DNA from: Nocardia aurantia
GTDB lineage: Bacteria > Actinomycetota > Actinomycetes > Mycobacteriales > Mycobacteriaceae
Assembly (NCBI RefSeq): GCF_009604425.1
Contig: NZ_WEGI01000001.1
Coordinates: forward strand, 62,001-126,000
Direction: 5' to 3'
DNA length: 64,000 nucleotides
Numbering within the stretch: position 1 is the first letter of the stretch; the number at the start of each line of letters is the position of its first letter. Below, piece after piece: positions 1 through 8,738 of the stretch. Below the pieces are notes generated by a model. The model was not told the DNA's origin, made no database searches, and saw only the letters and a program-made list of their open reading frames with translations. Position numbers and translations under genes: made by a program.

Positions 1-25
1 GCGGCGATCCACCGGAGGGCGCATC

Positions 26-832
26 GTGCAGACGGCACCCGAGCGAAAGGCCGTCATGCTCACCGATTCCCAGATCGAGGCGTTCGTCACCGACGGATAC
101 GTCCGCGTCGAGCGCGCGTTCCCCCGCGCGGTCGCCGATGCCGGCCGGGAGATTCTCTGGCGGGCAACCGGTTTCGACCCGCACGAGCCGGCCACGTGGA
201 CGGTTCCCGTCGTCCGCCTGGCCGACCACGCCGAGGAGCCCTTCCGCCACGCCGTCACCGCACCCGCCCTGACCGAGGCCTTCGACCAGCTGGTCGGTCC
301 GGGCCGCTGGATCCCCCGCAACAGCCTCGGCAGCTGGCCGATCCGATTTCCCAGCGCGGAATCCCCGGGCGACGACGGCTGGCACATCGACGCGAGCTTC
401 CCCGGCAGCGGCGATCCCGGCGACTATTTCCGCTGGCGGATCACTGTGACCTCGACCGGCCGCGCCCTGCTGATGCTGTTCCTGTTCTCCGATGTCGGAC
501 CGGACGACGCACCGACCCGGATCCGGATCGGCTCGCATCTGCGCATGGCGAAAGCGCTGGAACCTCACGGTCTTCCGGGCGCGGAGATGATCGGCCTGCT
601 CGACGACTACGCCGCCACCGCCGACCTGCCGGAAACCGCGGCCACCGGCGCCGCCGGCGACGTCTACCTCTGCCACCCCTTCCTCGTCCACGCTGCCCAG
701 CCCCACCGCGGTCGTCGGCCGAAATTCATGGCTCAGCCCCCGCTGGGCCTGCGCGACCCGTGCGTCCTCGACCGCGCCGACGGCGCCTACACCCCGCTGG
801 AACGCGCGATCCGGCTCGGTCTGGGCCGCTGA
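26..832 (+). CDS. Phytanoyl-CoA dioxygenase (PhyH) family protein
   Basis: A 268-residue protein resembling the PhyH branch of Fe(II)/2-oxoglutarate dioxygenases. The motif GWHIDASF near residue 118 supplies the H-x-D iron ligands. A distal His in CHPFLVHAAQPHRG and a following Arg fit the third iron ligand and the 2-oxoglutarate contact. The GTG start is supported by a GGAGG 8 bases upstream; an in-frame ATG lies 10 codons later. The substrate cannot be told from sequence. The upstream neighbour is cut off by the window edge, and the downstream gene is on the opposite strand. Family assignment rests on the motif spacing and total length. Confidence 0.75.
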   Translation: MQTAPERKAVMLTDSQIEAFVTDGYVRVERAFPRAVADAGREILWRATGFDPHEPATWTVPVVRLADHAEEPFRHAVTAPALTEAFDQLVGPGRWIPRNSLGSWPIRFPSAESPGDDGWHIDASFPGSGDPGDYFRWRITVTSTGRALLMLFLFSDVGPDDAPTRIRIGSHLRMAKALEPHGLPGAEMIGLLDDYAATADLPETAATGAAGDVYLCHPFLVHAAQPHRGRRPKFMAQPPLGLRDPCVLDRADGAYTPLERAIRLGLGR

Positions 833-1032
833 AGGCAAACCCACACTACTCGTGTCGGTCGGGTCGGACCGCTCTGTTCAGCCGACCGCGTCGCCCAGGA
901 CGACTCGACGGTGAACCACTGTGAGTGGCGGGCGGGCGGCCCCCGTGGTTCTCGAACGGCTCGGAGCTTCGCGCCGTGCCGGCGGGAGCCGGTGTGGCGA
1001 GCAGAGCACGAGTTCGGTCGGACGGGATCCGC

Positions 1033-1842
1033 TCAGCGCAGCCGGGCCAGCGCCGGCGCGAACAGGTCGACCAGTTCCGCGGGCACGATCACCTCGTCGA
1101 TGCCGAACTTGTCCCGGCGACCGGTCAGGATGTCCGCGATCGCGGCCGGATCCTCGGGCAGGACGGCGATCGACCCGGCCTCCCGGAGATCGGCCGCGTT
1201 CAGCCCCTGGGCGGCTACGAAGGCGTTGAGCCGATCGCCGATCCCGGCGATCTGGAGGCTGAGCGCGACCGGGCCCAACTCGGCGGGCCGGTCGGCGGCA
1301 CTGTCCCCGACGTGGGCGACGAGGCTGTTCAGATCCTCCTCGGTGGCCTGCGGTCCGGTCGCCAGCAGGATCCGGTCGGCCGCCGTCGCCGCGGCCGCCA
1401 GCATCTTCGGCCCGCCCGCGGCGATGACGATCGGCGGCGCGGGATCCACCTCCGCGCGGACCGAAGCCGCCGTGGCGAGCAACCGCGTTCGCCGCTCCGC
1501 CGTCGACCCGGCCGCCCGGCCGAGTTTCCGCAACTGGGTGTCGGTATCCGGTCGGCCGACGCCCAGCCCGAGTTCGAACCGCCCGTCGGAAAGCAGTTGC
1601 AGTGCGGCGGTTTCGCGCACGGTCTCCGGCGCGAGCCGCAGCGGATCGGCGAGCACGTTCGGCCGCAGCCGCAGCTCGGTGGTGACCGCCGCCGCGGCCG
1701 CCAGCGCCGGGAACGGCGACAACGTGTAGACAGTGTCGGGCAGCAGCAGGGTGTGGTAACCGTCCTGTTCGGCGGTACGCGCGGTCCGCAGCCATTCCGC
1801 CGCGGATCCCGGAACGGACATGAGGCCGAATCGCAGGGCCAT
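1033..1842 (-). CDS. LLM-class F420-dependent oxidoreductase
   Basis: A 269-residue protein of the luciferase-like monooxygenase fold, starting MALRFGLMS. AGGAGG lies 7 bases before the ATG at 1842, which favours this start over an in-frame one six codons upstream. The region around 'DGYHTLLLPDTVY', the 'LRLRPNVLADPLRLAPETVRETAALQ' stretch (residues roughly 50-80) and 'GRFELGLGVGRPD' match the conserved core of F420-dependent LLM enzymes in actinobacteria. Such enzymes use coenzyme F420 or FMN for two-electron redox chemistry in the cytoplasm. The substrate is unknown. It is transcribed divergently from the large lipoprotein gene that begins near 2018. Confidence 0.75.
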   Translation of the reverse strand: MALRFGLMSVPGSAAEWLRTARTAEQDGYHTLLLPDTVYTLSPFPALAAAAAVTTELRLRPNVLADPLRLAPETVRETAALQLLSDGRFELGLGVGRPDTDTQLRKLGRAAGSTAERRTRLLATAASVRAEVDPAPPIVIAAGGPKMLAAAATAADRILLATGPQATEEDLNSLVAHVGDSAADRPAELGPVALSLQIAGIGDRLNAFVAAQGLNAADLREAGSIAVLPEDPAAIADILTGRRDKFGIDEVIVPAELVDLFAPALARLR

Positions 1843-2017
1843 GATGAAACCTCCTCGCACAGTGGCTTTCCCGATTTACGACCGGCATACCGGACATCGC
1901 ATTCCCGCTCCCGGCGTGCTGTCCGAATACCGCCGGGCCGCCGTGGCCGGGCCATTCGGCCTGTGTCCGGCGATGTCGTGCCGAGGCGGTGACCTGCGGT
2001 TGTGCGATGCTGGTCCG

Positions 2018-4720
2018 ATGGCGTCGACGGCGCGGCCGGGGATTCCGGGCCAGCGGTTGCTGGCAGGTCTCGTCGCGTCGACGGTCATGATCGTCATCGT
2101 CGCCCTCGGGGGCTGCGGTGTTCGGGCGGATCGGACCACGGCGACCCCGTGCCCGGGTGATCCGCTGTCGGGCCTGCCGGAGTGGGCGCCGGCGTCCACC
2201 TCGTTCGCCGCGCCTTACGACCAGCATCCGTTCGTCGGTAACGGATATCTGGGTTTGCGGGTACCGCCTGCCGGGATGGGGTACCTCGAGACCGGGGAAC
2301 GCTCGGGGTGGCCGCTGTACACGCCGCGATACGACGGCGCTTTCGCAGCCGGACTGTACAGCCGTGATCCGGAGGTGGCGGCTGGCCGTTCGGCGATCGC
2401 GGCGCTACCGAACTGGTCCACGCTGCTGGTCGGTGTCGGCGACGAAACCTACCGGCCCACAACGCCGCCCGAGCAGGTGCGCCGTTTCCGGCAGACCCTG
2501 TACTGGCGCTGCGGGCTGGTCCGCACCGAGCTGACCTGGCACACCGGAGCCGGGCAGGAGGTGGATCTGGTCTACGAGGTGCTGGCGAATCGGTCCGATC
2601 CGCACACCGCCGCAGTGCATCTCACCATCGTGCCGCATTTCACCGGAGCGCTGTCGGTCACCGGCCTGATCGACCCGGACGGTGCGCGCCGATTGCGGCA
2701 CACGGCGGTCCGCGGCCGGGGGGATGACCCGATGGATGTCGAATTCCACACCACGACAACCGATGTCGCGGGCGATATAGCGAGCGTGCTGGAAGTGGAC
2801 GACCGGCGCGTGCGCCGGCAGGAGACCGCACAGCGGGTGAACATCGATGTGACAAGCGGCAATTCGTACCGAGTGACGAAGTATGTCGGAGTCGATACCG
2901 CGCTCACCTCCGCCGATCCGGCCGGGGCCGCGACCGCCGCGGCCGGTCGCGTGGCGGCACTGGGCTGGCCGGAACTGCTGGATCGCCAGGCGGCCGCCTG
3001 GCGCGAGTTGTGGTCTTCGGACATAACGATTTCCGGTCGCCCGGATATGCAGCGCTGGGTGCGCGGCGCGGAGTACTCCCTGTATTCCGCGACGAATCCC
3101 GAACAGGACGACAGCATCTCGCCGACCGGGCTGAGCAGCGACAACTATGCCGGACTGATCTTCTGGGACGCCGACCTCTGGATGTTCCCGGCACTGCTGG
3201 AACTGGCGCCGCGGCTTGCCCGCTCGATCGTCGAATACCGCTACAAGACGTTGCCCACCGCGCGCGAGAACGCCCGCCGCCTCGGCTATCCGGGCGCCTT
3301 CTATCCGTGGACCAGCGCGGCCACCGGCGATCTCTGGACCGACTGTCACAGTTGGTCGCCGCCGCACTGTCTCACCCAGGTCCACCTGCAGGGCGATATC
3401 GCGCTGGCGGTCTGGCAGTACTACCTGGCCACCGGCGATATGGAATATCTGCGCCGCCGGGCGTGGCCGATCCTGTCGAATATCGCCGAATTCTGGTCCG
3501 CGCGTGTGACTCCCGGCCCGGACGGCGGCTATTCGATCCGCGGCGTCGCCGGGCCGGACGAGTACAGCAACGGCGTCGACGACGGCGTCTACACGAATGC
3601 CGTTGCCGCCGAATCGCTCCGGTTCGCCACCCGGGCCGCGCAGCTGCTCGGCGCGGCGGCGCCGCCCGAGTGGGTGACGATCGCGAACCGGCTGCGCATC
3701 CCGTTCGACGCGCGGGCCCGGATCTTCGTGCAATACGACGGTTATGCCGGCAGCCGGATCAAACAGGCCGACGCGGTTCTGCTGCAATATCCGCTGCAGT
3801 GGCCGATGCCGGAGGAGGTCGCCCGCCGGACCCTCGACTACTACGCCGACCGGACCGACCCGGACGGTCCCGCCATGACCGATTCGGTGCACACCGTCGA
3901 CGCCGCCGAGAACGGCGAGCCGGGGTGTGCGGTGAGCAGCTATCTGGACCGCTCGGCCCGGCCGTTCGTCCGGGAGCCGTTCGGGCAGTTCGCGGAGGCC
4001 CGCGGCGGCAAGGCCGGCCGGGCCGATCCGCTGGCGGGGGCGCCGGCGTTCGGCTTCGTCACCCTCGCGGGTGGATATCTCCAGGAATTCACCGACGGCC
4101 TGACCGGACTACGCCTGCGCGAGGATCGCATCCGCCTCGCCCCGCTGCTCCCGCGGTTGGTCGGCGACGGCGTGACCGTCAAGGGAATCCATTGGCGCGG
4201 AAGAATTTTCGATGTCGCCATCGGCCCGGCGCGCAGCACGGTCACGCTTCGATCGGGCGCGCCCACGACCGTGGAGACCCCCGACGGCCCGCGCCGGGTC
4301 GGACCCGGCGCACCCCTGGACCTGCCGACCCGCCGTCCGCAACTGGCGCCCACCGACGACGTGGCCCGGTGCAAACCGGTGACCGCGACCAGTGAGCAGC
4401 CCGGCCACTACGCGGAGGCGGCCGTCGACGGCACTCCGGCCATCGGCTGGCGTGCCGCGGACAGCGCGGCCGATTTCACCGTGGACCTGGGCGTGTCCAC
4501 GCTCATCGACCGGATCGTCCCGCTCTGGTTCGATCCGGCCCCGGCCGCGCGATTCGAGGTGTCCCGCGACAACCACACCTGGACGTCCGTCACGCCCGGC
4601 GCCGACGGCGAACTGCCGGACCCGGTGACCGCTCGCTACGTCCGTGTGCGGGCGGACAGCGCCGACGCCGCGAACCCGCCCGGTCTCCGCGAGCTCCGGG
4701 TCCACACCCCGCCGCCGTGA
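2018..4720 (+). CDS. GH65-family glycosidase lipoprotein with C-terminal discoidin (F5/8 type C) domain
   Basis: A 900-residue exported protein. The ATG at 2018 is chosen because the first 34 residues form a lipoprotein signal: a basic start, a hydrophobic run, then the lipobox LGGC. Upstream in-frame codons lack signal character. The body resembles GH65 (acid trehalase, maltose/kojibiose phosphorylase, glucosylgalactosyl-hydroxylysine glucosidase). An N-terminal beta-sandwich is followed by an (alpha/alpha)6 barrel with WDADLWMFP, YPWTSAATG and the catalytic GVAGPDEYSNG near residue 510, whose Glu is the general acid. The last 130 residues look like an F5/8 type C carbohydrate-binding domain. 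A secreted trehalase or related alpha-glucosidase is likely; hydrolase versus phosphorylase is not settled. The gene ends 25 bases before the convergent mhuD. Confidence 0.75.
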   Translation: MASTARPGIPGQRLLAGLVASTVMIVIVALGGCGVRADRTTATPCPGDPLSGLPEWAPASTSFAAPYDQHPFVGNGYLGLRVPPAGMGYLETGERSGWPLYTPRYDGAFAAGLYSRDPEVAAGRSAIAALPNWSTLLVGVGDETYRPTTPPEQVRRFRQTLYWRCGLVRTELTWHTGAGQEVDLVYEVLANRSDPHTAAVHLTIVPHFTGALSVTGLIDPDGARRLRHTAVRGRGDDPMDVEFHTTTTDVAGDIASVLEVDDRRVRRQETAQRVNIDVTSGNSYRVTKYVGVDTALTSADPAGAATAAAGRVAALGWPELLDRQAAAWRELWSSDITISGRPDMQRWVRGAEYSLYSATNPEQDDSISPTGLSSDNYAGLIFWDADLWMFPALLELAPRLARSIVEYRYKTLPTARENARRLGYPGAFYPWTSAATGDLWTDCHSWSPPHCLTQVHLQGDIALAVWQYYLATGDMEYLRRRAWPILSNIAEFWSARVTPGPDGGYSIRGVAGPDEYSNGVDDGVYTNAVAAESLRFATRAAQLLGAAAPPEWVTIANRLRIPFDARARIFVQYDGYAGSRIKQADAVLLQYPLQWPMPEEVARRTLDYYADRTDPDGPAMTDSVHTVDAAENGEPGCAVSSYLDRSARPFVREPFGQFAEARGGKAGRADPLAGAPAFGFVTLAGGYLQEFTDGLTGLRLREDRIRLAPLLPRLVGDGVTVKGIHWRGRIFDVAIGPARSTVTLRSGAPTTVETPDGPRRVGPGAPLDLPTRRPQLAPTDDVARCKPVTATSEQPGHYAEAAVDGTPAIGWRAADSAADFTVDLGVSTLIDRIVPLWFDPAPAARFEVSRDNHTWTSVTPGADGELPDPVTARYVRVRADSADAANPPGLRELRVHTPPP

Positions 4721-4745
4721 CGCGAACTCCCGCGAGCGGGCCGGT

Positions 4746-5060
4746 TCAGTTCGCCGGCTTACCCGAAACGTCCAGCACGACTTCGAATTCCAGCAACGAC
4801 GCCCCGGTCGAGACCGGCTGGCGGGCCTGACCGGCGTGCGCCTCCTTGGCCGGTCCGTCCCGCCACGCGGCGAAGGCCTCCTCGGAATCCCACTGCGTCA
4901 CAACGAAATAGCGGTTGTCCCCGGCGACCGGGCGGAGCAACTGGAAACCCAGGAATCCGGGCGAGTTCTCCACCGCGTGCGCGCGGTGCGCGAACCGCTT
5001 CTCGAGCTCCGGTCCGGCCCCTTCGGGAACCTCGATCGCATTGATCTTCACGACTGCCAT
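4746..5060 (-). CDS. mhuD: Heme-degrading monooxygenase MhuD
   Basis: A 104-residue ABM-fold protein very close to M. tuberculosis MhuD (Rv3592), as I remember that sequence. The residues that hold and distort heme are all present at the same numbers: Asn7, Trp66 and His75 (the axial ligand). MhuD cleaves heme to mycobilin and releases iron without CO, acting as a cytoplasmic dimer. The start MAVVKINAIE aligns with the family; the 37 codons upstream of it do not. The divergent alpha/beta hydrolase next door matches the Rv3591c-Rv3592 arrangement. Confidence 0.93.
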   Translation of the reverse strand: MAVVKINAIEVPEGAGPELEKRFAHRAHAVENSPGFLGFQLLRPVAGDNRYFVVTQWDSEEAFAAWRDGPAKEAHAGQARQPVSTGASLLEFEVVLDVSGKPAN

Positions 5061-5262
5061 AACCCAATTCTGGCCCGCCGCGCACGCGAGCCCATGCGCA
5101 CCCCCGCTCCCGCCCTCCGGAACCGGTGGCGCGGCCGAGTCGGCGGCAACCTCGTCGCCGGATCCGAGCACGACGGCGGCTCCGGGTATCGCCGTCGGGG
5201 CCGGTCCGGGCGGCTACGCTCGGCCGAGTCGCAAGGTGGAGCGTGAGGAGGCGAACCGGTCG

Positions 5263-6003
5263 ATGTTGCACGACGAGGGTGGCGAGGGTGTGCCGATCCT
5301 GCTGTTGCACGGCCTGATGGGCAGCGCCCGCACCTGGGACACCCAGCTGGACTGGTTGCGCGATTTCGGCCACCTCTACACCTTCGACGCCGCCGGGCAC
5401 GGCCGCGCCGCGCCGCCGGAGCTGAGCACGGAGGCGTTCGTGGCCGATCTGGCCGCCGCTACCGCCGCCGTCCCGGGGGAGCTCACGGTGATCGGTCACT
5501 CCATGGGCGGACTGCACGGCTGGATGTTCGCCGCACAGCATCCGGATCGGGTGCGAGCGCTGGTGGTCGAGGACATGGCTCCCGATTTCCGGGGCCGCAC
5601 GGCGAGCGACTGGGCGGCCATGGTGAATTCCTGGCCGCAACCGTTCCCGGACGCCGACGCGGTGCTGAACTATTTCGGCCCGGTCGCCGGTCGCTACTTC
5701 CTGAACTCGTTCACCGAGGGCTCGGACGGCTATCGCCTGCACGGCGCGGTCGCCACCTTCCGCGACATCTCCGAGGAGTGGGGCACTCGCGACTTCTGGG
5801 CGCAATGGGAAGCCGTCCGGGCTCCGGCGCTGCTGCTCGAGGGCGAATACACCATCACGCCACCGGGGCAGATGCGCGAGATGGCCCGCCGTCATCCGGC
5901 TGCCCGGCACGTGCTCGTGCCGGGCGCCGGCCATCTGGTCCACGACGACCGTCCCGCCGCCTACCGCGCCGAGGTGTCGCGTTTCCTCCGCGATCTCAAT
6001 TGA
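5263..6003 (+). CDS. Alpha/beta hydrolase (Rv3591c-like)
   Basis: A 246-residue alpha/beta hydrolase. It shows the oxyanion-hole segment LLLHGLMGS near residue 12, the nucleophile elbow GHSMGG near residue 80 and the catalytic His in GAGHLVHDD near the C-terminus. The ATG at 5263 is preceded by GAGGAGG about 12 bases away; a GTG nine codons earlier (5236) is possible but has no good ribosome site. Its place divergent from mhuD is conserved in mycobacteria. The substrate is unknown. Confidence 0.8.
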   Translation: MLHDEGGEGVPILLLHGLMGSARTWDTQLDWLRDFGHLYTFDAAGHGRAAPPELSTEAFVADLAAATAAVPGELTVIGHSMGGLHGWMFAAQHPDRVRALVVEDMAPDFRGRTASDWAAMVNSWPQPFPDADAVLNYFGPVAGRYFLNSFTEGSDGYRLHGAVATFRDISEEWGTRDFWAQWEAVRAPALLLEGEYTITPPGQMREMARRHPAARHVLVPGAGHLVHDDRPAAYRAEVSRFLRDLN

Positions 6004-6082
6004 TGGCACCCGCCTTCACACCCCCGGAAGCGGACCGTATGCTCGGGCACACGCGCCCCTGAGTAGTTGAAGGTGACCACCG

Positions 6083-7267
6083 ATGATCGACTTCGCGATT
6101 CCCGCCGAGCTGGCCGCCGAACGTGACCGGATCCGCCGGTTCGTCGTCGACAAGATCGTTCCCTACGAGCGCGACCCCCGGCTCACCTCGCACGGGCCCA
6201 ACGACGACCTGCGGCAGGAACTGGTCGAGCTGGCGCGCGCGGAGAAGCTGCTGACCATCCAGGCCCCGGTCGAACTCGGCGGCGCGGGCCTGGGCGGGCG
6301 CAGCCTGACCCATGTCGAGCAGGCGGTGCTGTACGAGGCGGCGGGCTGGTCCACGCTCGGCCCGGTCGCGATGAACTGCGCCGCCCCCGACGAGGGCAAC
6401 ATGTTCCTGCTGTCGAAGGTGGCGAATCCGCAGCAGATCGATGAGCACCTGTCGCCGCTCATCGACGGCCGCCAGCGCTCGGTCTTCGCGATGACCGAAC
6501 CCGGTGGCGCGGGCTCGGATCCGGGCCAGCTGTCCACGACCGCCACCTTCGACGGCGAACGGTTCACGGTGAACGGCCGGAAATGGCTGATCACCGGCGC
6601 CGACGGCGCGGTCAGCTGGATCATCATGGCCCGGCTCGCCGCGAATCCGCACCTCCCCGAGGGCCCGACCCTGTTCCTGACCGACGGCCGGCAGCCCGGC
6701 ATCGTCATCGAGCGGACCATGAACACGATGGACCGCAACTATGTCGGCGGCCACGGCGTCGTCCGGTTCGACGACCTCACCCTGCCGAAGGAGGCGCTGC
6801 TCGGCGAGGCGGGGCAGGCGCTGCGCTACGCCCAGTTGCGGCTGGCCCCGGCCCGCCTGACCCACTGCATGCGCTGGCTCGGCGCGGCCGAGCGGGCCCA
6901 GCACATCGCCGTCGAGCACGCCCGCACCCGTACCGCCTTCGGCCGGCCGATCGGCGAGCACGAGGGGGTGTCGTTCCTGCTGGCGGACAACGAGGTCGCG
7001 TTGCATCAGTGCCGCCTCACCATCTGGCACGCCTGCTGGCTGATGGATCAGGGCGAGCGGGCGCGGCACGAGAGTTCGATGGCCAAGTCCTTCGTGTCCG
7101 AGGAGTTGTTCAAGGTCGCGGACCGGTGCGTGCAGGTGCTCGGCGGTATCGGCATCAGCGACGAGACGGTGGTCGAGATGATCTTCCGCGACATGCGGGC
7201 CTTCCGCCTCTACGACGGCCCGACCGAGGTGCACAAGTGGGCCATCGGCCGAAAGGTGCTCGGCTGA
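6083..7267 (+). CDS. Acyl-CoA dehydrogenase family protein
   Basis: A 394-residue full-length acyl-CoA dehydrogenase. The N-terminal helical domain is followed by the beta-domain signature FAMTEPGGAGSDPGQLSTTA (residues about 135-154), then by the C-terminal helices with TRTAFGRPIGEHEGVSF and QVLGGIGISDETVVEMIFRD. FAD and an acyl-CoA would be the cofactor and substrate class. It lies outside the steroid clusters and has no KstR or KstR2 box, so a role in general fatty or branched acyl-CoA oxidation is more likely. GAAGGTG precedes the ATG. A strong hairpin at 7328-7362 separates it from the following hydratase. Confidence 0.88.
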   Translation: MIDFAIPAELAAERDRIRRFVVDKIVPYERDPRLTSHGPNDDLRQELVELARAEKLLTIQAPVELGGAGLGGRSLTHVEQAVLYEAAGWSTLGPVAMNCAAPDEGNMFLLSKVANPQQIDEHLSPLIDGRQRSVFAMTEPGGAGSDPGQLSTTATFDGERFTVNGRKWLITGADGAVSWIIMARLAANPHLPEGPTLFLTDGRQPGIVIERTMNTMDRNYVGGHGVVRFDDLTLPKEALLGEAGQALRYAQLRLAPARLTHCMRWLGAAERAQHIAVEHARTRTAFGRPIGEHEGVSFLLADNEVALHQCRLTIWHACWLMDQGERARHESSMAKSFVSEELFKVADRCVQVLGGIGISDETVVEMIFRDMRAFRLYDGPTEVHKWAIGRKVLG

Positions 7268-7327
7268 CCTGAAGGCGGCCCGAATTCGTCATAATCGAAC
7301 ACCCGGTTGCGTCGGGGATCATGCGTG

Positions 7328-7362
7328 TGTTCTGCTCGGTGGCGGTGCCGCCGAGCAGAACA
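7328..7362 (+). terminator. Hairpin terminator after the acyl-CoA dehydrogenase
   Basis: Perfect 12-bp arms (TGTTCTGCTCGG and its complement, at 7328-7339 and 7351-7362) around an 11-base loop. It lies 60 bases after the dehydrogenase stop and upstream of the hydratase start. It has no long T-tract, as is common in actinobacteria. Confidence 0.7.
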
Positions 7363-7431
7363 GGTCGGCGCGCCGTGAGCGGATTGTCGCCCGGCGTCGG
7401 CCCGGGCCTGTCACAGCTAGGAACGAGTCGC

Positions 7432-8256
7432 ATGAGTTCGGAATTGCACGTCGATGTGTCCGCCGGAATCGCTGTGCTCACGCTCCACCGGCCGGCCCAG
7501 CAGAATGCCTTCACGCCGACGATGGCGACCGAACTCGGCACCGCGCTACGCCGCTGTGACACCGAGGACGCGATCCGGGTCGTGGTCGTCACCGGCACGC
7601 CGCCCGCTTTCTGCGCCGGCGCCGATCTGTCCAGCCGGGTCGGCGAGGTCAGCGCCACCATCGACCCGCCGCCGTGGCGGATCCGCAAGCCGGTGATCGC
7701 GGCGGTCAACGGTCACGCCGTCGGCATCGGGCTCGCGCTGGCCCTGCAGTGCGATCTGCGCTATATGGCTCGCGACGCCGTCTACGGGCTGAATCAGGTG
7801 CGCCGGGCGGCGCTGGCCGACGGCTACGCGCACTGGACGCTGCCGCGGCTGGTCGGCATGGCCAATGCCGCCGACATCATGCTCACCGGTCGTACCTTCG
7901 ACGGCGACGAGGCGCTGGCGATGGGCCTGGCCAACGGTTGTCTCTCGGCGGGGGAGGTGCTGCCCACCGCGCTGGCCGTGGCGCACGACCTGGTCGGTGG
8001 ATCGGCTCCGTTGCCGATGGCACTGTCGAAGCGGCTCATGTGGGAGGGCCTCGGCATGAGCCCGGAAGCGGTCGGCCGCATGGAGACCGAGCTGACCGCG
8101 TATGTCGCGGAGAGTGTCGACGGCGGCGAAGGCCTTGCGGCACTGCGGGATCGGCGTCAGCCGAAGTGGAGCGGCAGTGTCGCCGAGGAATGGCCGGCGA
8201 CCGAATGGCCGGAGCCCGGCCTGTCCGGCGAACCCGAACCGCCCGGACTGGATTGA
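7432..8256 (+). CDS. Enoyl-CoA hydratase/isomerase family protein
   Basis: A 274-residue crotonase-fold protein. VVVTGTPPAFCAGADLSS supplies the first oxyanion-hole segment, and KPVIAAVNGHAVGIGLALALQCDLRY supplies the second. The start at 7432 (MSSELHVDV) has AGGAAC 7 bases upstream. An in-frame start at 7321 would place the N-terminus inside the hairpin terminator and is rejected. Members hydrate or isomerise enoyl-CoA thioesters. The usual second catalytic Glu is not obvious, since residues near GLNQVRRAAL replace the common acidic segment, so the exact reaction is uncertain. Confidence 0.85.
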   Translation: MSSELHVDVSAGIAVLTLHRPAQQNAFTPTMATELGTALRRCDTEDAIRVVVVTGTPPAFCAGADLSSRVGEVSATIDPPPWRIRKPVIAAVNGHAVGIGLALALQCDLRYMARDAVYGLNQVRRAALADGYAHWTLPRLVGMANAADIMLTGRTFDGDEALAMGLANGCLSAGEVLPTALAVAHDLVGGSAPLPMALSKRLMWEGLGMSPEAVGRMETELTAYVAESVDGGEGLAALRDRRQPKWSGSVAEEWPATEWPEPGLSGEPEPPGLD

Positions 8257-8287
8257 GCCGCAACCCGATCCGATGATTGCGCTCGGC

Positions 8288-8590
8288 TCAGGCGTTGCCG
8301 CCGAGCAGGATCAGCAGGAAGAGGATGGCCGTGATGACCATCAGCGCCGTGCCGACCACGCCGAGGATGTAACCCACCAGCACCTGCGACCGGCCGCCCA
8401 GACCGCCGTAGGACCGGTCGATCTGCGTCAGCGCCTGCTTGCCCATCACCCAGGCCACCGGCCCCAGTGCGCCGCAACACAACACGCTCAGCGCACCGAG
8501 GAGCAGTACCGTAGTCGCGTGCGGGTGCTCGACCGGCGCCCCGGGCGGTTCCTCGGGTAGCCCGCCGTAATAGGGCGACTCGTTCCACAT
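8288..8590 (-). CDS. Small DUF4190-type membrane protein
   Basis: About 100 residues. A proline-rich cytoplasmic N-terminus of some 25 residues is followed by two strong hydrophobic segments (roughly 27-48 and 70-97) joined by the loop GKQALTQIDRSYGGLGGRSQ. That loop, with its GK.AL..I pattern, is typical of DUF4190 proteins. The ATG at 8590 follows a GGGGTGG; a GTG two codons earlier is also possible. Function is unknown. It is the only gene between the hydratase and rlmB. Confidence 0.7.
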   Translation of the reverse strand: MWNESPYYGGLPEEPPGAPVEHPHATTVLLLGALSVLCCGALGPVAWVMGKQALTQIDRSYGGLGGRSQVLVGYILGVVGTALMVITAILFLLILLGGNA

Positions 8591-8738
8591 GGCCACCCCA
8601 TCGATTCTATGGGCGGGGAGCCGATTCTCGCCGAATCCGGTGCGGATCAGGCGAGTCGGTCGATCCCGGGCGCGGCGATGCCGGCCGCGTCATGGCGTGG
8701 CGGCGCCGGACATCTCGCGTACGGCGGCGCCGGTCACC

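Noticed and set aside
2405..3892. Long minus-strand open frame (495 codons) across the GH65 gene
   Set aside because: Antisense shadow of a well-supported gene. It has no recognisable domain, and GC-rich codon bias creates long open frames on the opposite strand.
4759..6009. Minus-strand frame of 416 codons covering the alpha/beta hydrolase
   Set aside because: It overlaps the real hydrolase and MhuD; the peptide is low-complexity Arg/Gly/Ala without motifs.
7321..7431. Earlier start for the enoyl-CoA hydratase
   Set aside because: The added 37 codons would cover a perfect 12-bp hairpin terminator, and the ATG at 7432 has a proper ribosome site.
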